Notes under the pieces: model-generated
What the model saw: the letters and a program-made list of their open reading frames with translations, nothing else
Told to the model about the DNA's origin: nothing
The model's database searches: none
Program-made: the position numbers and the translations under genes
In this document: piece after piece, positions 8,135 through 16,075 of the stretch
How the letters are laid out: every line of letters starts with the position of its first letter
Position numbering within the stretch: the stretch's first letter is position 1
Assembly: GCA_016722945.1 (NCBI GenBank)
Contig: JAEQMT010000059.1
Span: forward strand, 186,001 to 250,000
DNA length: 64,000 bases
Reading direction: 5' to 3'
From: Desulfofustis sp. PB-SRB1
Lineage (GTDB): Bacteria; Desulfobacterota; Desulfobulbia; Desulfobulbales; Desulfocapsaceae

Positions 8135-9012
8135 ATCTTTCCCTTCCAGGGCACGACTTTTCGTTCAATCATGCGCATCAGCAGATCAAACAGATATGCG
8201 ATACCGGCGATCACAACAATACCCATGATGACTACCGATGTCTGGAGAAACTGCGAGGCCGTCAGCACCATATAGCCGATACCTTTTGTTGCAGCGACCA
8301 TTTCAGCAGCGACCAGGGTCGTCCAACCGAAACCGATGCCAATTCTCATCGCCGTAAGGATTTCAGGCATAGCCGATGGGAGGATAACATGGCGCAGTAC
8401 CTGCCAACGCGTCGCCCCAAAAGAGTAGGCAGCATGAATCTGCTCGATTGCAGCTGATCGCACTCCAGCTCTTGCGCCCAGAGCAACTGGAGCGAACACC
8501 GAAAGAAAAATGAGAAGAACTTTTGAGGTCTCACCGATTCCAAACCAAATTATCATCAATGGAAGGTATGCAAGTGGTGGGATAGGTCGATAAAATTCGA
8601 TTGGTGGGTCAAAAATACCACGTATGAGTGGGCTCATTCCCATAGCCAGGCCAAGTGGTATGCCAATGGCACAGGCCAACAGAAAAGCGCTAAACACCCT
8701 GCCAGCCGAGATCAGGATGTGTACCCAAAGCGCGGAGCCGGTGAATCCGTCCCTCCAAATGTTTAAAAACTTTACTACAATACTTTGCGGCGAAGGAACA
8801 AACAGCGGCTTGACCCAGCCCATCGCAGTGATCAACCACCAGAAAAAAAGCAGTATCGCAATTGTAGTCAAGCTGAGTAATACTGTGTTTCCGGAACCAG
8901 GAACACCATAGGTCTCGCCGGGCAGTGTAGGTCGTTCCCGCGTCAGCTTGGAGAGCAAAGAGTTCGAGGCGGACTGTATTTTTTGTTCGTTTTCATTACT
9001 CGTATTACTCAT
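8131..9012 (-). CDS. tauC: Taurine-type ABC transporter permease TauC
   Basis: A 293-residue inner-membrane permease of the binding-protein-dependent type (SsuC/TauC). About 40 polar residues precede the first helix (TTIAILLFFWWLITAMGW). The cytoplasmic ATPase-contact loop is seen around EQIHAAYSFGATRWQVLRHV with PSAMPEIL after it. Five further hydrophobic stretches fit the family's six-helix layout. Its start overlaps the tauB stop (ATGA). It is the distal gene of the tauABC unit. Family knowledge gives taurine or another small sulfonate as cargo. Confidence 0.9.
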   Translation of the reverse strand: MSNTSNENEQKIQSASNSLLSKLTRERPTLPGETYGVPGSGNTVLLSLTTIAILLFFWWLITAMGWVKPLFVPSPQSIVVKFLNIWRDGFTGSALWVHILISAGRVFSAFLLACAIGIPLGLAMGMSPLIRGIFDPPIEFYRPIPPLAYLPLMIIWFGIGETSKVLLIFLSVFAPVALGARAGVRSAAIEQIHAAYSFGATRWQVLRHVILPSAMPEILTAMRIGIGFGWTTLVAAEMVAATKGIGYMVLTASQFLQTSVVIMGIVVIAGIAYLFDLLMRMIERKVVPWKGKM

Positions 9013-9794
9013 ACAGCCTCCTCATCTGCAAAAATGATCGCCAACACTTCCTCGCGAATCTCAATAAATTCAGGGGAAGCTTTCACAGAGCGGGCACTGG
9101 TTCCATCTAAGAACTTTCGTGAAAATGGCAGATCAAATTCGTGCGTAATCCGACCTGGGCGTGGTGACATTACGATCAACCTCGTCCCCATGAACAAGGC
9201 CTCTTCGACGCTGTGGGTGATAAAAAACACCGACTTCCCTGTATCGTGCCAAAGCTGCAGGATGAGCTCTTGCGCCTTTTCACGGGTCAAAGCGTCAAGA
9301 GCACCTAACGGCTCATCCATGAGTAACAGTTTGGGGTCACAGGTCAGAGCGCGTGCTATCCCAACCCGCTGCTGCATGCCGCCTGAAAGTGCATAAACCG
9401 GGGAGTTCTCGAAACCGCTCAGGCCCAGCAATTTGATGAACCTGCCAGCTACCGTATTGCGGGCTTCTTTTGTGTGCCCCTGCAGCATCAAACCAAACTC
9501 TATGTTCTCAAGGACATTCAGCCAGGGCAATAAAGCATGCTTCTGAAAAACCACAGAGCGGTCCGCACCGGGCCCCTCCACAGCCGAACCATCAAGAATA
9601 ATTTGCCCCTCTGTCGGGGCAAGAAATCCTGCAATCAAATTTAGGAGTGTTGATTTCCCGCAACCGGACGCCCCAATTGAGACAACAAAATCACCATCGT
9701 CTAGGGTCATATTTATCTGCTGCAGGGCCTCGGTTGGGGGCCTCCCATCCGTGCCTGGATAAATAACCGTCGCATTTTCGACGTTCAGACTCAT
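9009..9794 (-). CDS. tauB: Taurine-type ABC transporter ATPase TauB
   Basis: A 261-residue ABC ATPase with Walker A GASGCGKST, Q-loop FQKHALLPWL, signature LSGGMQQRVGIARAL, Walker B LLLMDEPLGALD and switch histidine ITHSVEEALFMG. Length and motifs fit the nitrate/sulfonate/taurine subfamily (SsuB/TauB). The ATG at 9794 lies 83 bases after tauA and the gene is coupled to tauC. It powers import by the permease encoded next to it. Confidence 0.92.
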   Translation of the reverse strand: MSLNVENATVIYPGTDGRPPTEALQQINMTLDDGDFVVSIGASGCGKSTLLNLIAGFLAPTEGQIILDGSAVEGPGADRSVVFQKHALLPWLNVLENIEFGLMLQGHTKEARNTVAGRFIKLLGLSGFENSPVYALSGGMQQRVGIARALTCDPKLLLMDEPLGALDALTREKAQELILQLWHDTGKSVFFITHSVEEALFMGTRLIVMSPRPGRITHEFDLPFSRKFLDGTSARSVKASPEFIEIREEVLAIIFADEEAV

Positions 9795-9877
9795 GCTGCT
9801 GGGTCTCCGCTTGATCAGGTGGTATTCCCACCCTCTAGAAAGAGGGCAGGAATACTGGTAAAAATAATTGTCTCAGG

Positions 9878-10876
9878 CTATTTGATAGCCGCCTTGAGAT
9901 ATTCAATATTCACTGAATTTGAGTAGTCATCAGCGGCTTGATCAATACGCCCTGCTGACTTCAGGAATGCCGCAGTATCTTTAACAGCCTTGGCAATGCC
10001 ACCACCCATCCAAGTAGGCTTGAGCTGCTCTGTCAAAGGGAGGAATTTATACCCTTTGAGCGATACTACTACCGTTTCAGGGGTGGCACCGGTCTGAGCT
10101 GCAATTGCTTTTACTTGCGGGCTATCGGCAGTCCAGGCTTCCATATTCTCAAGATAATCAAGATTTGCAGCATCGACGGCCTTCATAAATGCAACCAGTG
10201 AATCTTTGTTGGCAGCTGCAAATTCCTTGTTCACGACCCAAACGTTAAAGGTCGGATAACCCCATTCAGCAACCTTGTCCGCGCCGACCAGACGCTTGCC
10301 GGTTTTGAGAATCTCGGTTTGTGCCGGTGGCCACACGAATGCAGCATCAATTGCTTCTTGTTGCCAAGCTGCAGTAATCTGGTCCGGCGACATCCCCATG
10401 ATAGTGAGTTCATTTTCCGCAACCCCTGCATGGTTTAAGGCACCCATCAATGAGAAATGCGCCGTTGAACCCAGTGGTGTCGCAACACGCTTGCCCTTGA
10501 GGTCAGCCAATGATTCAATACCAGCGCCGTTGCGCACAATTAAAGACTCCGATTCACCGATAACAAAATCGAGCATGAATGCTTCAATATCGACGCCTTG
10601 GGTCGCACCGATAGCAAAAGGTGACGAGCCGAGTTCAGCAAGGGCGACATCCCCTGACGCCATCGCCGCAATGACATCAGTTCCCGACCCAAATTTACGC
10701 CAATCGATATTCCAGCCAGTTGCTTCAGCCAGGGTTCCTTCATGTGCTGCCATCTGGACGGGCAACGCTTCACCAAATGTCGCTATGATCACTTTATCTG
10801 CTGCATTCACTGATAGCGTCATAGCGCTATAGACGACCAAACTGCTGAGTACGAGCTTTAAGCCTTTCATTTTCAT
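9878..10876 (-). CDS. tauA: Taurine-binding periplasmic protein TauA
   Basis: A 332-residue binding protein with a Sec signal peptide (MKMKGLKLVLSSLVVYSAM, cleavage near VNAADKV). The mature part resembles TauA closely: VIIATFGEALPVQMAAHEG, a WRKFGSGTDVIAAMASGDV stretch, LGSSPFAIGATQGV, GKRVATPLGSTAHFSL and the end NDYSN-like DDYSNSVNIEYL. GGGAGG six bases before the ATG at 10876 supports the start. Binds taurine or a close analogue. First gene of tauABC and third-last of a six-gene minus-strand run that includes its presumed regulator. Confidence 0.9.
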   Translation of the reverse strand: MKMKGLKLVLSSLVVYSAMTLSVNAADKVIIATFGEALPVQMAAHEGTLAEATGWNIDWRKFGSGTDVIAAMASGDVALAELGSSPFAIGATQGVDIEAFMLDFVIGESESLIVRNGAGIESLADLKGKRVATPLGSTAHFSLMGALNHAGVAENELTIMGMSPDQITAAWQQEAIDAAFVWPPAQTEILKTGKRLVGADKVAEWGYPTFNVWVVNKEFAAANKDSLVAFMKAVDAANLDYLENMEAWTADSPQVKAIAAQTGATPETVVVSLKGYKFLPLTEQLKPTWMGGGIAKAVKDTAAFLKSAGRIDQAADDYSNSVNIEYLKAAIK

Positions 10877-10980
10877 TCTTTTCCTCCCGTTGTAATCGTT
10901 TGTGATATTCAGCCCTCTGACAGCGCCGATTCGCTGCTTCGGCTATTGCTGAGGCCCCTCTTGGAGCCTCAAACCAACCA

Positions 10981-10988
10981 TGTATACA
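10981..10988. promoter_or_regulatory. TGTATACA palindrome upstream of tauA (possible GntR half-operator)
   Basis: A perfect 8-bp palindrome, TGTATACA, flanked by A and AA, about 105 bases before tauA in the gntR-tauA gap. FadR-type GntR regulators commonly bind short palindromes of this kind, and a GntR gene is adjacent. No other support is available. Confidence 0.25.
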
Positions 10989-11119
10989 AAAACGTCGTTT
11001 TCCAAAAAACAGTTCTACGTTACTGCAATTGGCACCAATTCATTCCTGCAATGCACTACTGCTACAAGCCTCAATAGTTTCTTTCGAACAGCTCCAACTT
11101 GGGAGCTGGTCAAGAGCCC

Positions 11120-11776
11120 TCAACTCAACACTCTAAAGAGTTCCCTGTATGTTTCTTTGATGACCGACAATCCACTTTCAATATTGTTTGCAATGGTCTT
11201 TTGAAGATTTTCTGTATCTTGATTTTCAATGGCTGCTATAATGAGACCGTGCTCTTTATTAAACTTCCTACAATGCTCTTCTTCACGCCGATAGATATGC
11301 AGAAAGTTCTCTACCGACCCCCTTAAAATCTTTGCGATATTGCAGAGATGAGGAAGATTTGAGGCGTCATAGATGAGAAAATGGAAGTCGCTATCCAACT
11401 GGTGATGATTCTCAGGACACCCCTGCATGGTGGTATGAAGATCCTCTAGCTTACAGATGTCCGGGCGCGTCAGGTTGCCAATTGCCTCAGCACCAAGTCT
11501 TGTCTCAAGGTCGATGCGCAGATCATAGATGTGAAGTATTTCTTTGCCGCTGGGGAGGGTCTCAACAATAGCACCTTTATAGGGAATATTTTTCACCAAT
11601 CCGGTACGATCGAGCCTCATCAAGGCCTCTCTGATTGGACCGCGACCGATCTTCAGTTCCTTTTCGAGATCTGTCAGAATAAGGCGTGACCCTGGTAGTT
11701 TATCTCCGCACAAGATCATATCGCGTATGATTTCGTACGCTTTCAGAGATTTCATTGATGTCAGAGAAGTACTCAT
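11120..11776 (-). CDS. GntR-family (FadR subfamily) transcriptional regulator
   Basis: A 218-residue regulator. Residues about 10-75 form the winged helix-turn-helix (AYEIIRDMIL, ELKIGRGPIREALMRLDRTG, then VKNIPYKGAIV). The remainder is an all-helical FCD effector domain with the metal- or ligand-binding DSDFHFLIYDAS and a C-terminal HGLIIAAIENQD. It lies between degT-like and tauA genes on the same strand, 243 bases before tauA, which suggests control of sulfonate uptake and breakdown. Best operator candidates are the 36-bp palindrome at 14407-14442 and the TGTATACA at 10981. Confidence 0.9.
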   Translation of the reverse strand: MSTSLTSMKSLKAYEIIRDMILCGDKLPGSRLILTDLEKELKIGRGPIREALMRLDRTGLVKNIPYKGAIVETLPSGKEILHIYDLRIDLETRLGAEAIGNLTRPDICKLEDLHTTMQGCPENHHQLDSDFHFLIYDASNLPHLCNIAKILRGSVENFLHIYRREEEHCRKFNKEHGLIIAAIENQDTENLQKTIANNIESGLSVIKETYRELFRVLS

Positions 11777-11845
11777 TGCGACACCATCAATAGGCCTCAG
11801 GTAAGCTGAACGGGTTCAAAGATGATATCAGTTTACTATGTTCCA

Positions 11846-13039
11846 TCAGAATAAGGTTCTCTTGGCGACATCTGATATAATTTCAACAATTTCTCTACAA
11901 TCTTCTTCACTGAAAGTAAGCGGAATCCTCATGTCGCACATTGTCCTGAGAATTCGGTCTGTGTTGGGAAGAGAGGGGAGATTTTCTATATATTCCCAAT
12001 TTGAATAGCTGCTGGTGAACCCAATCGGTTCTTTATTGCCGAACCACTTGAGCTCAACACCACGATCCATGCATCTCAAAAGAAACGTGGTTGTCATCTC
12101 TTTATGATCACTATTGATTGAAAATTGAATAGAACTCCCCACATATGTCTCTTTTGGGTCTCTTTTCGGGCAGGCAATACCATCGATGTTGTTGAGGCCC
12201 TGTTCGAGAATCTGGTACCGCTTATTCCATCTGGCACACTGCGCATCAAGCATTTGTAACTGCGGTCTCAGTATCGCCGCCCTGAGGTTGTCCATCCGGC
12301 ATGAGTAGTTGGGCGTTATGTTTTTGATGGGCTCAAATACATCCATGGCAGGGCGTGACGTATGCCGTTCATACAGCATATACGAGCCAGAGGATATTAT
12401 TGCTCTGCTGATAACTTCAGGATCATCGGTAACCAGCAGACCACCCTCCCCTGAATTAATGTGTTTATAGGTCTGTGTAGAAAAACATCCAACCTTGCCA
12501 AACGCCCCGGATTTCTTGCCATTCCATGATGCCCCCATAGTATGAGCAGAATCCTCGATAAGGGTCAAATCATAGATTTTGCAGAGTTCCATTACCTTGT
12601 CCATATTGGCGATGTGCCCTCGCATGTGGGAGAGAAGAAAAAAATTCGCGCCCGGAGCTTTATCAGCGAGGTCATCCAAGTCGACCGTGTAATCGTCTGT
12701 AATTTCAACAAGCTCGATATTGGCCCCTGTGTTTTCTACTGCACCGGGAACTGGAGCGAGGGTGAAGGCATTACAAAGAATTGTATCCCTAGGGCCAACG
12801 CCCAACGATTTCAGGGCAAGGTATATGGCGCTTCCGCAGGATGCGCAAGCCAGGCAATATTTTTTGCCCATATAAGCTGCAAACTCCTCTTCCAAGAGGG
12901 CTGTTTCACCTTTCTCTTCACCTTCGGTATTATATCTGTGAAGCTTGCCAGTTCTCAGGATAACAAGTGCTTTTTCTATCCCATCCTCGCAGATGGGTTC
13001 CTGTTTGGTAAAGTTCTTGGTGAATCTTTTTTCGGTCAT
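11846..13039 (-). CDS. DegT/DnrJ/EryC1-type PLP aminotransferase
   Basis: A 397-residue PLP enzyme of the sugar-aminotransferase fold. It has the N-terminal FAAYMGKKYCLACASCGSAIYLAL, LIEDSAHTMGASWNGKKSG and the Schiff-base lysine in QTYKHINSGEGGLLVTDD. GTG at 13045 is possible, but the ATG at 13039 after AGGGTG looks better. The family normally aminates UDP-keto sugars. Here the neighbours are tauABC, a GntR regulator and a serC-like gene rather than sugar genes, so a sulfonate or amino-acid substrate is more likely. The exact substrate is unknown. Confidence 0.85.
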   Translation of the reverse strand: MTEKRFTKNFTKQEPICEDGIEKALVILRTGKLHRYNTEGEEKGETALLEEEFAAYMGKKYCLACASCGSAIYLALKSLGVGPRDTILCNAFTLAPVPGAVENTGANIELVEITDDYTVDLDDLADKAPGANFFLLSHMRGHIANMDKVMELCKIYDLTLIEDSAHTMGASWNGKKSGAFGKVGCFSTQTYKHINSGEGGLLVTDDPEVISRAIISSGSYMLYERHTSRPAMDVFEPIKNITPNYSCRMDNLRAAILRPQLQMLDAQCARWNKRYQILEQGLNNIDGIACPKRDPKETYVGSSIQFSINSDHKEMTTTFLLRCMDRGVELKWFGNKEPIGFTSSYSNWEYIENLPSLPNTDRILRTMCDMRIPLTFSEEDCREIVEIISDVAKRTLF

Positions 13040-13093
13040 TATCACCCTTTTTTATCTAACAGAAAGACAATTCCGCGATTGTGCTCACCACGG

Positions 13094-14278
13094 TCACTTC
13101 ATCTGATATTTGCCTGCGAAACGTTTCATGAAATCGGCAAGATATGCGGCGTCCTCAACGGTAATGCAATTATAAAGACTCGCCCTCAGATATGAGCCAA
13201 CGCCAAAAGGCGTCAGTGTTCGCAAACCAACCATGCCCTCATTCCAACTCTGAATAAGAAACTCACTGGTGAGGTTTTCATCTCCCCCATTGACGTTGAA
13301 AGGGACATTCATCCTGCTCCGTAACGACTTATCCTGCACCGGGGTCCGGTAAAAACCACCGGAGTTATCGATTACATCATAAAGGATGCTGCTTTTCGCA
13401 ATAGAGCGCCGTTCGTTTGCCGCGACACCACCCTCTCGTTCAAGCCATTCCATCAAAAAACCAATGACTTCAATATTAAAAGTTGCAGGGGTGTTCCAAA
13501 GATTGTCAGCCTCAGCATTTGTGGTGTAATTGAAAACCCCAGGGCATAGAGGGGAAAATTTCTCATTACCGAGAAGATCTTTTCGTACAACCGTTAAGGT
13601 GACACCTGGATGGCCAATGTTTTTGGATGCGCAAGCAAAGAGAACCCCCACGCCGTCATCCTGCCAATCAATTGGTTTCGTGGTAAAGTCTGAACTTGCG
13701 TCAATGACAAGTGGAATGTGACGACGCGACTCAGGCAATTTGGGGAGCCTGTGGTTCTCAATGCCATTGACAGTCTCATTGGAGCATAAAAAGAAGAATC
13801 TGCTGTTAGTGTCGATATCTTTTTCCTTTAGCTCGGGGAAGGTTGTATATCCCCCCATGCTGTCTCTACCATCAATAGTTTGCACGGCACAATACCGGAG
13901 AGCTTCGTCGCGAGCCCTTTCTGTCCATGTCCCATTGACAACGTAGGTGGCAACATCTGATGTTTTGTGGCAGAGGTTCAAGGGCACAGCAGCGAACTGT
14001 CCGTGACCTCCCCCATGGGTAAAAAGCACCTCGTATTGATCAGGTATACCCATTACCCGCCTGACAGATGCCTTTGTACGATCGATTATATCGATGAACT
14101 CCGGCGACCGGTGCGACAACGCCAGAGATGTCAGTCCAGGCCTCTTGAAACTATCAGCAATCCTTTCCTCAACAGCCTCAGGCAAAGAGGTTGGACCGGG
14201 GCTGAAATTGATCAGCTTACCTGCCGTCTTTGATTGTTTGAGTGATCCTAAAAGTGCTGGGTGGGTACTCGTATTCAT
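13094..14278 (-). CDS. SerC-like class V aminotransferase (phosphoserine aminotransferase family)
   Basis: A 394-residue PLP enzyme with the family opening INFSPGPTSLP, SLALSHRSPEF, THGGGHGQFAAVPLNL and the lysine motif CASKNIGHPGVTL. The end ...TPFGVGSYLRASLYN is also typical of SerC. ATG at 14278 and at 14311 are both possible, with weak ribosome sites. It starts the minus-strand run serC-like, degT-like, gntR, tauABC, so it need not be the serine-biosynthesis enzyme: it may transaminate taurine, cysteate or another sulfonate. It is divergent from the SDR at 14649 with a shared control region. Confidence 0.85.
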   Translation of the reverse strand: MNTSTHPALLGSLKQSKTAGKLINFSPGPTSLPEAVEERIADSFKRPGLTSLALSHRSPEFIDIIDRTKASVRRVMGIPDQYEVLFTHGGGHGQFAAVPLNLCHKTSDVATYVVNGTWTERARDEALRYCAVQTIDGRDSMGGYTTFPELKEKDIDTNSRFFFLCSNETVNGIENHRLPKLPESRRHIPLVIDASSDFTTKPIDWQDDGVGVLFACASKNIGHPGVTLTVVRKDLLGNEKFSPLCPGVFNYTTNAEADNLWNTPATFNIEVIGFLMEWLEREGGVAANERRSIAKSSILYDVIDNSGGFYRTPVQDKSLRSRMNVPFNVNGGDENLTSEFLIQSWNEGMVGLRTLTPFGVGSYLRASLYNCITVEDAAYLADFMKRFAGKYQMK

Positions 14279-14385
14279 TGTCTCAATCCGCGTTCTCTTA
14301 CTAGGCTGCATTCTACTGTCGCTTGATTTCGGTACATGGCGGTATCAACAGATAATCCGAATGATGCTTATGTCAGTGAGTAGAA

Positions 14386-14411
14386 ATAGTAGGAAAAACA
14401 TCTGATGTCAA
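14386..14411 (-). promoter_or_regulatory. Putative promoter of the serC-like/tau run
   Basis: On the minus strand TTGACA (14411-14406) and TACTAT (14391-14386) are 14 bases apart. The -35 box lies in the left arm of the 36-bp palindrome. The start codon is about 110 bases downstream. Confidence 0.4.
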
Positions 14412-14442
14412 CATTTCATAAAATATTTTATAAAATGTTGAC
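14407..14442. promoter_or_regulatory. 36-bp near-perfect palindrome, candidate regulator operator
   Basis: The arms GTCAACATTTCATAAAAT and ATTTTATAAAATGTTGAC differ at one pair only (C against A). Each arm carries a GTTGAC that doubles as the -35 box of one of two divergent promoters. A dimeric regulator bound here would block both transcripts. The GntR protein encoded 2.6 kb away in the same cluster is the obvious candidate. Confidence 0.65.
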
Positions 14443-14467
14443 GTCCGGTCATATCACAGGCAATAAT
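14438..14467 (+). promoter_or_regulatory. Putative promoter of the short-chain dehydrogenase
   Basis: TTGACG (14438-14443) and AATAAT (14462-14467) are 18 bases apart. The -35 box is in the right arm of the palindrome. About 180 bases of leader then precede the start codon. The remainder of the 14279-14648 gap shows no other element. Confidence 0.4.
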
Positions 14468-14648
14468 AAAAAAGCATCCGTTGCAGTGCCGTAAAGCAGA
14501 GTTCATCCAAAAGCGATGTTGCTGATTGTTGTACTAAAAATTCTATGGATTACAAACAGTTCAGCTTCGCAGCTTGTACCGATATGGAAGTATCACTGGC
14601 AAAAAATAGTCGCGTAGCTTTTCAACACCATGAGAGGAGTTTAACACG

Positions 14649-15425
14649 ATGAATGCTGTACACCAGTTGTTCAGTCTGGAGGGGCGTATCGCTCTTGTCA
14701 CCGGGGGCAGTTCAGGGATTGGCAGAGTAATTGCAATGGGTCTTGCCGAGGCAGGTGCCGCAATAATCCATGTTGCAAGAAAAGAAGAGGAGTTGCAGGA
14801 TGCGACCAAGGAAGTTGAAAAACGAGATGGAAAAGCTGCATACCTGTCCTGTGATCTGTTCAAAATTGATGAGATTTCTGAAATTTTGGAGAAAGCGTGT
14901 TCTTTTTTTGGAGCACCCGATATCCTAGTCAATGCCGCTGGCACCAACCTTCGTCAACCCTGGGAAGAGATTACTGTCGAGAGCTGGGACAGGCAAATCG
15001 ACATTAATCTGAAAGCGCCCTTTTTTGTTGCCAGGCATCTGGTGCCAAAAATGAAGAAAAAGAACTGGGGAAGAATTATCAACATCGCCTCGCTCCAATC
15101 TGAAAGAGCGTTTCCAAACAGCATTCCCTATGGTGCATCCAAAGGGGGTGTAGTGCAGTTGACCCGTGCTATGGCTGAGGCCTGGTCCGCTGGTGAAAGC
15201 GGGATCACCTGCAACGCCATTGCACCCGGCTTCTTCAAAACAGGATTAACCTCTGCCCTATATGACAAGAAAGAGGTGATTGATGCTCTCGCTCGACAAA
15301 CTATTATCGGTCGTAACGGAGAACTGGAAGACCTCAAGGGTGTGGCAATTTTCCTCGCATCACCCGCCTCCGCGTATATTACCGGACAGACGATTTTTGT
15401 CGATGGTGGCTGGACAGCAAAATAG
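14649..15425 (+). CDS. Short-chain dehydrogenase/reductase
   Basis: A 258-residue classical SDR: cofactor loop TGGSSGIG near residue 19, NAAG (ILVNAAGTNL), catalytic S (NIASLQS), and YGASKGG with the Tyr/Lys pair, then the PGFFKT segment and DGGWTAK end. GAGGAG about nine bases before the ATG supports the start. It is the only plus-strand gene of the tau cluster and shares its palindromic control region. By analogy with IsfD, an SDR that reduces sulfoacetaldehyde to isethionate, it could act after transamination of taurine, but gluconate or 3-ketoacyl-type dehydrogenases are equally close in motif terms. Confidence 0.88.
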   Translation: MNAVHQLFSLEGRIALVTGGSSGIGRVIAMGLAEAGAAIIHVARKEEELQDATKEVEKRDGKAAYLSCDLFKIDEISEILEKACSFFGAPDILVNAAGTNLRQPWEEITVESWDRQIDINLKAPFFVARHLVPKMKKKNWGRIINIASLQSERAFPNSIPYGASKGGVVQLTRAMAEAWSAGESGITCNAIAPGFFKTGLTSALYDKKEVIDALARQTIIGRNGELEDLKGVAIFLASPASAYITGQTIFVDGGWTAK

Positions 15426-15517
15426 ATATTGAGGCGGTGCTAATCGCCGCTACCCATATTTTCCTCTACCTCCTTTTGCATCATAGTGCAGACCTTCAAT
15501 TGACTTCCAAAAATTTC

Positions 15518-15546
15518 CCCCCTGCACCAAGAACCGATACAGGGGG
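15518..15546. other. Stem-loop downstream of the SDR gene
   Basis: CCCCCTG (15518-15524) pairs with CAGGGGG (15540-15546) across a 15-base loop and can extend into flanking TTC/GAA. No T-run follows. It may end SDR transcription, or it may belong to the IS91 relic that begins a few bases on. Confidence 0.3.
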
Positions 15547-15560
15547 AAGAGCAAGGTATC

Positions 15561-15968
15561 AGCCAACTAAAGAGATATTACTTGGAATATGACGTCCTGT
15601 CAGACATCCCTTTGGAAAAGCTGAAGTATGAATCAGGTGACTCGTCGGTAATCTACCGCTCGAAGATGACGCATGGGAAAAACAAGAAAAACTTCCAGGT
15701 ATTTTCACCCGTGGAGTTTGTCGCGGCAATAACCCAACACATTTCTGATTCGCCATTTCAACTGGTGCGGTAGTACGGGTGCTACAGCAACCGAATGCGC
15801 GGCGATAGGGACAAGCAGCACAAGCGGGAACAAGGGCAGAACACAGCAGCGACAGAAGTGGTCGACGAGGTGCCCGTAATTGGTGGGAAATGGGTCTACA
15901 TGGTGGCTTTGGCCGTGCAATCCATTGGCGAAATCAAACTCCTTGAAGCGGCGGCAAAAAAGAGCTAA
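15561..15968 (+). pseudogene. IS91-family (Y2) transposase C-terminal relic (copy 2)
   Basis: One frame runs from about 15561 to TAA at 15968 and reads RYYLEYDVLSDIPLEKLKYE, NFQVFSPVEFVAAITQHI, FQLVR, a stop at 15771-15773, YGCYSNRMRGDRDKQ and finally VYMVALAVQSIGEIKLLEA. The block resembles the C-terminal third of IS91/IS801-type transposases, where a tyrosine would replace the stop (VRYYG-type). The N-terminal two thirds are missing. Its tail recurs at 66-165 in the same orientation, 15.8 kb away. Just after it, the upstream glycosyltransferase-like copy loses its start. Confidence 0.7.
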
Positions 15969-16035
15969 GCTACCGCGCACACTGCCAGAGGGTAAAATCA
16001 GCGGTGAAATGAGGACTCGCTAAGAAAGCAAATTC

Positions 16036-16074
16036 TTATCATCATCAATTCTTATCATCTACCATCTTATCATC
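16036..16074 (+). repeat. Three spaced TTATCATC repeats
   Basis: TTATCATC occurs at 16036, 16052 and 16067, spaced 16 and 15 bases, in a low-complexity stretch just upstream of the conserved part of the truncated glycosyltransferase-like gene. It may mark slippage at a recombination junction. Confidence 0.45.
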
Positions 16075-16075
16075 T

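Noticed and set aside
11846-13039. DegT-type aminotransferase as part of a sugar pathway
   Set aside because: No nucleotide-sugar gene lies within 20 kb; its strand and spacing join it to gntR and tauABC.
13113-13126. GAAACGTTTC in the serC-like gene as a second LacI-type operator
   Set aside because: It is explained by the codons for MKRF at the protein end and lies far from any promoter.
16032-16074. TTATCATC repeats as a CRISPR or phase-variation tract
   Set aside because: Only three copies of 8 bases with irregular spacing; no leader, no cas genes, and no frame effect on a start codon.
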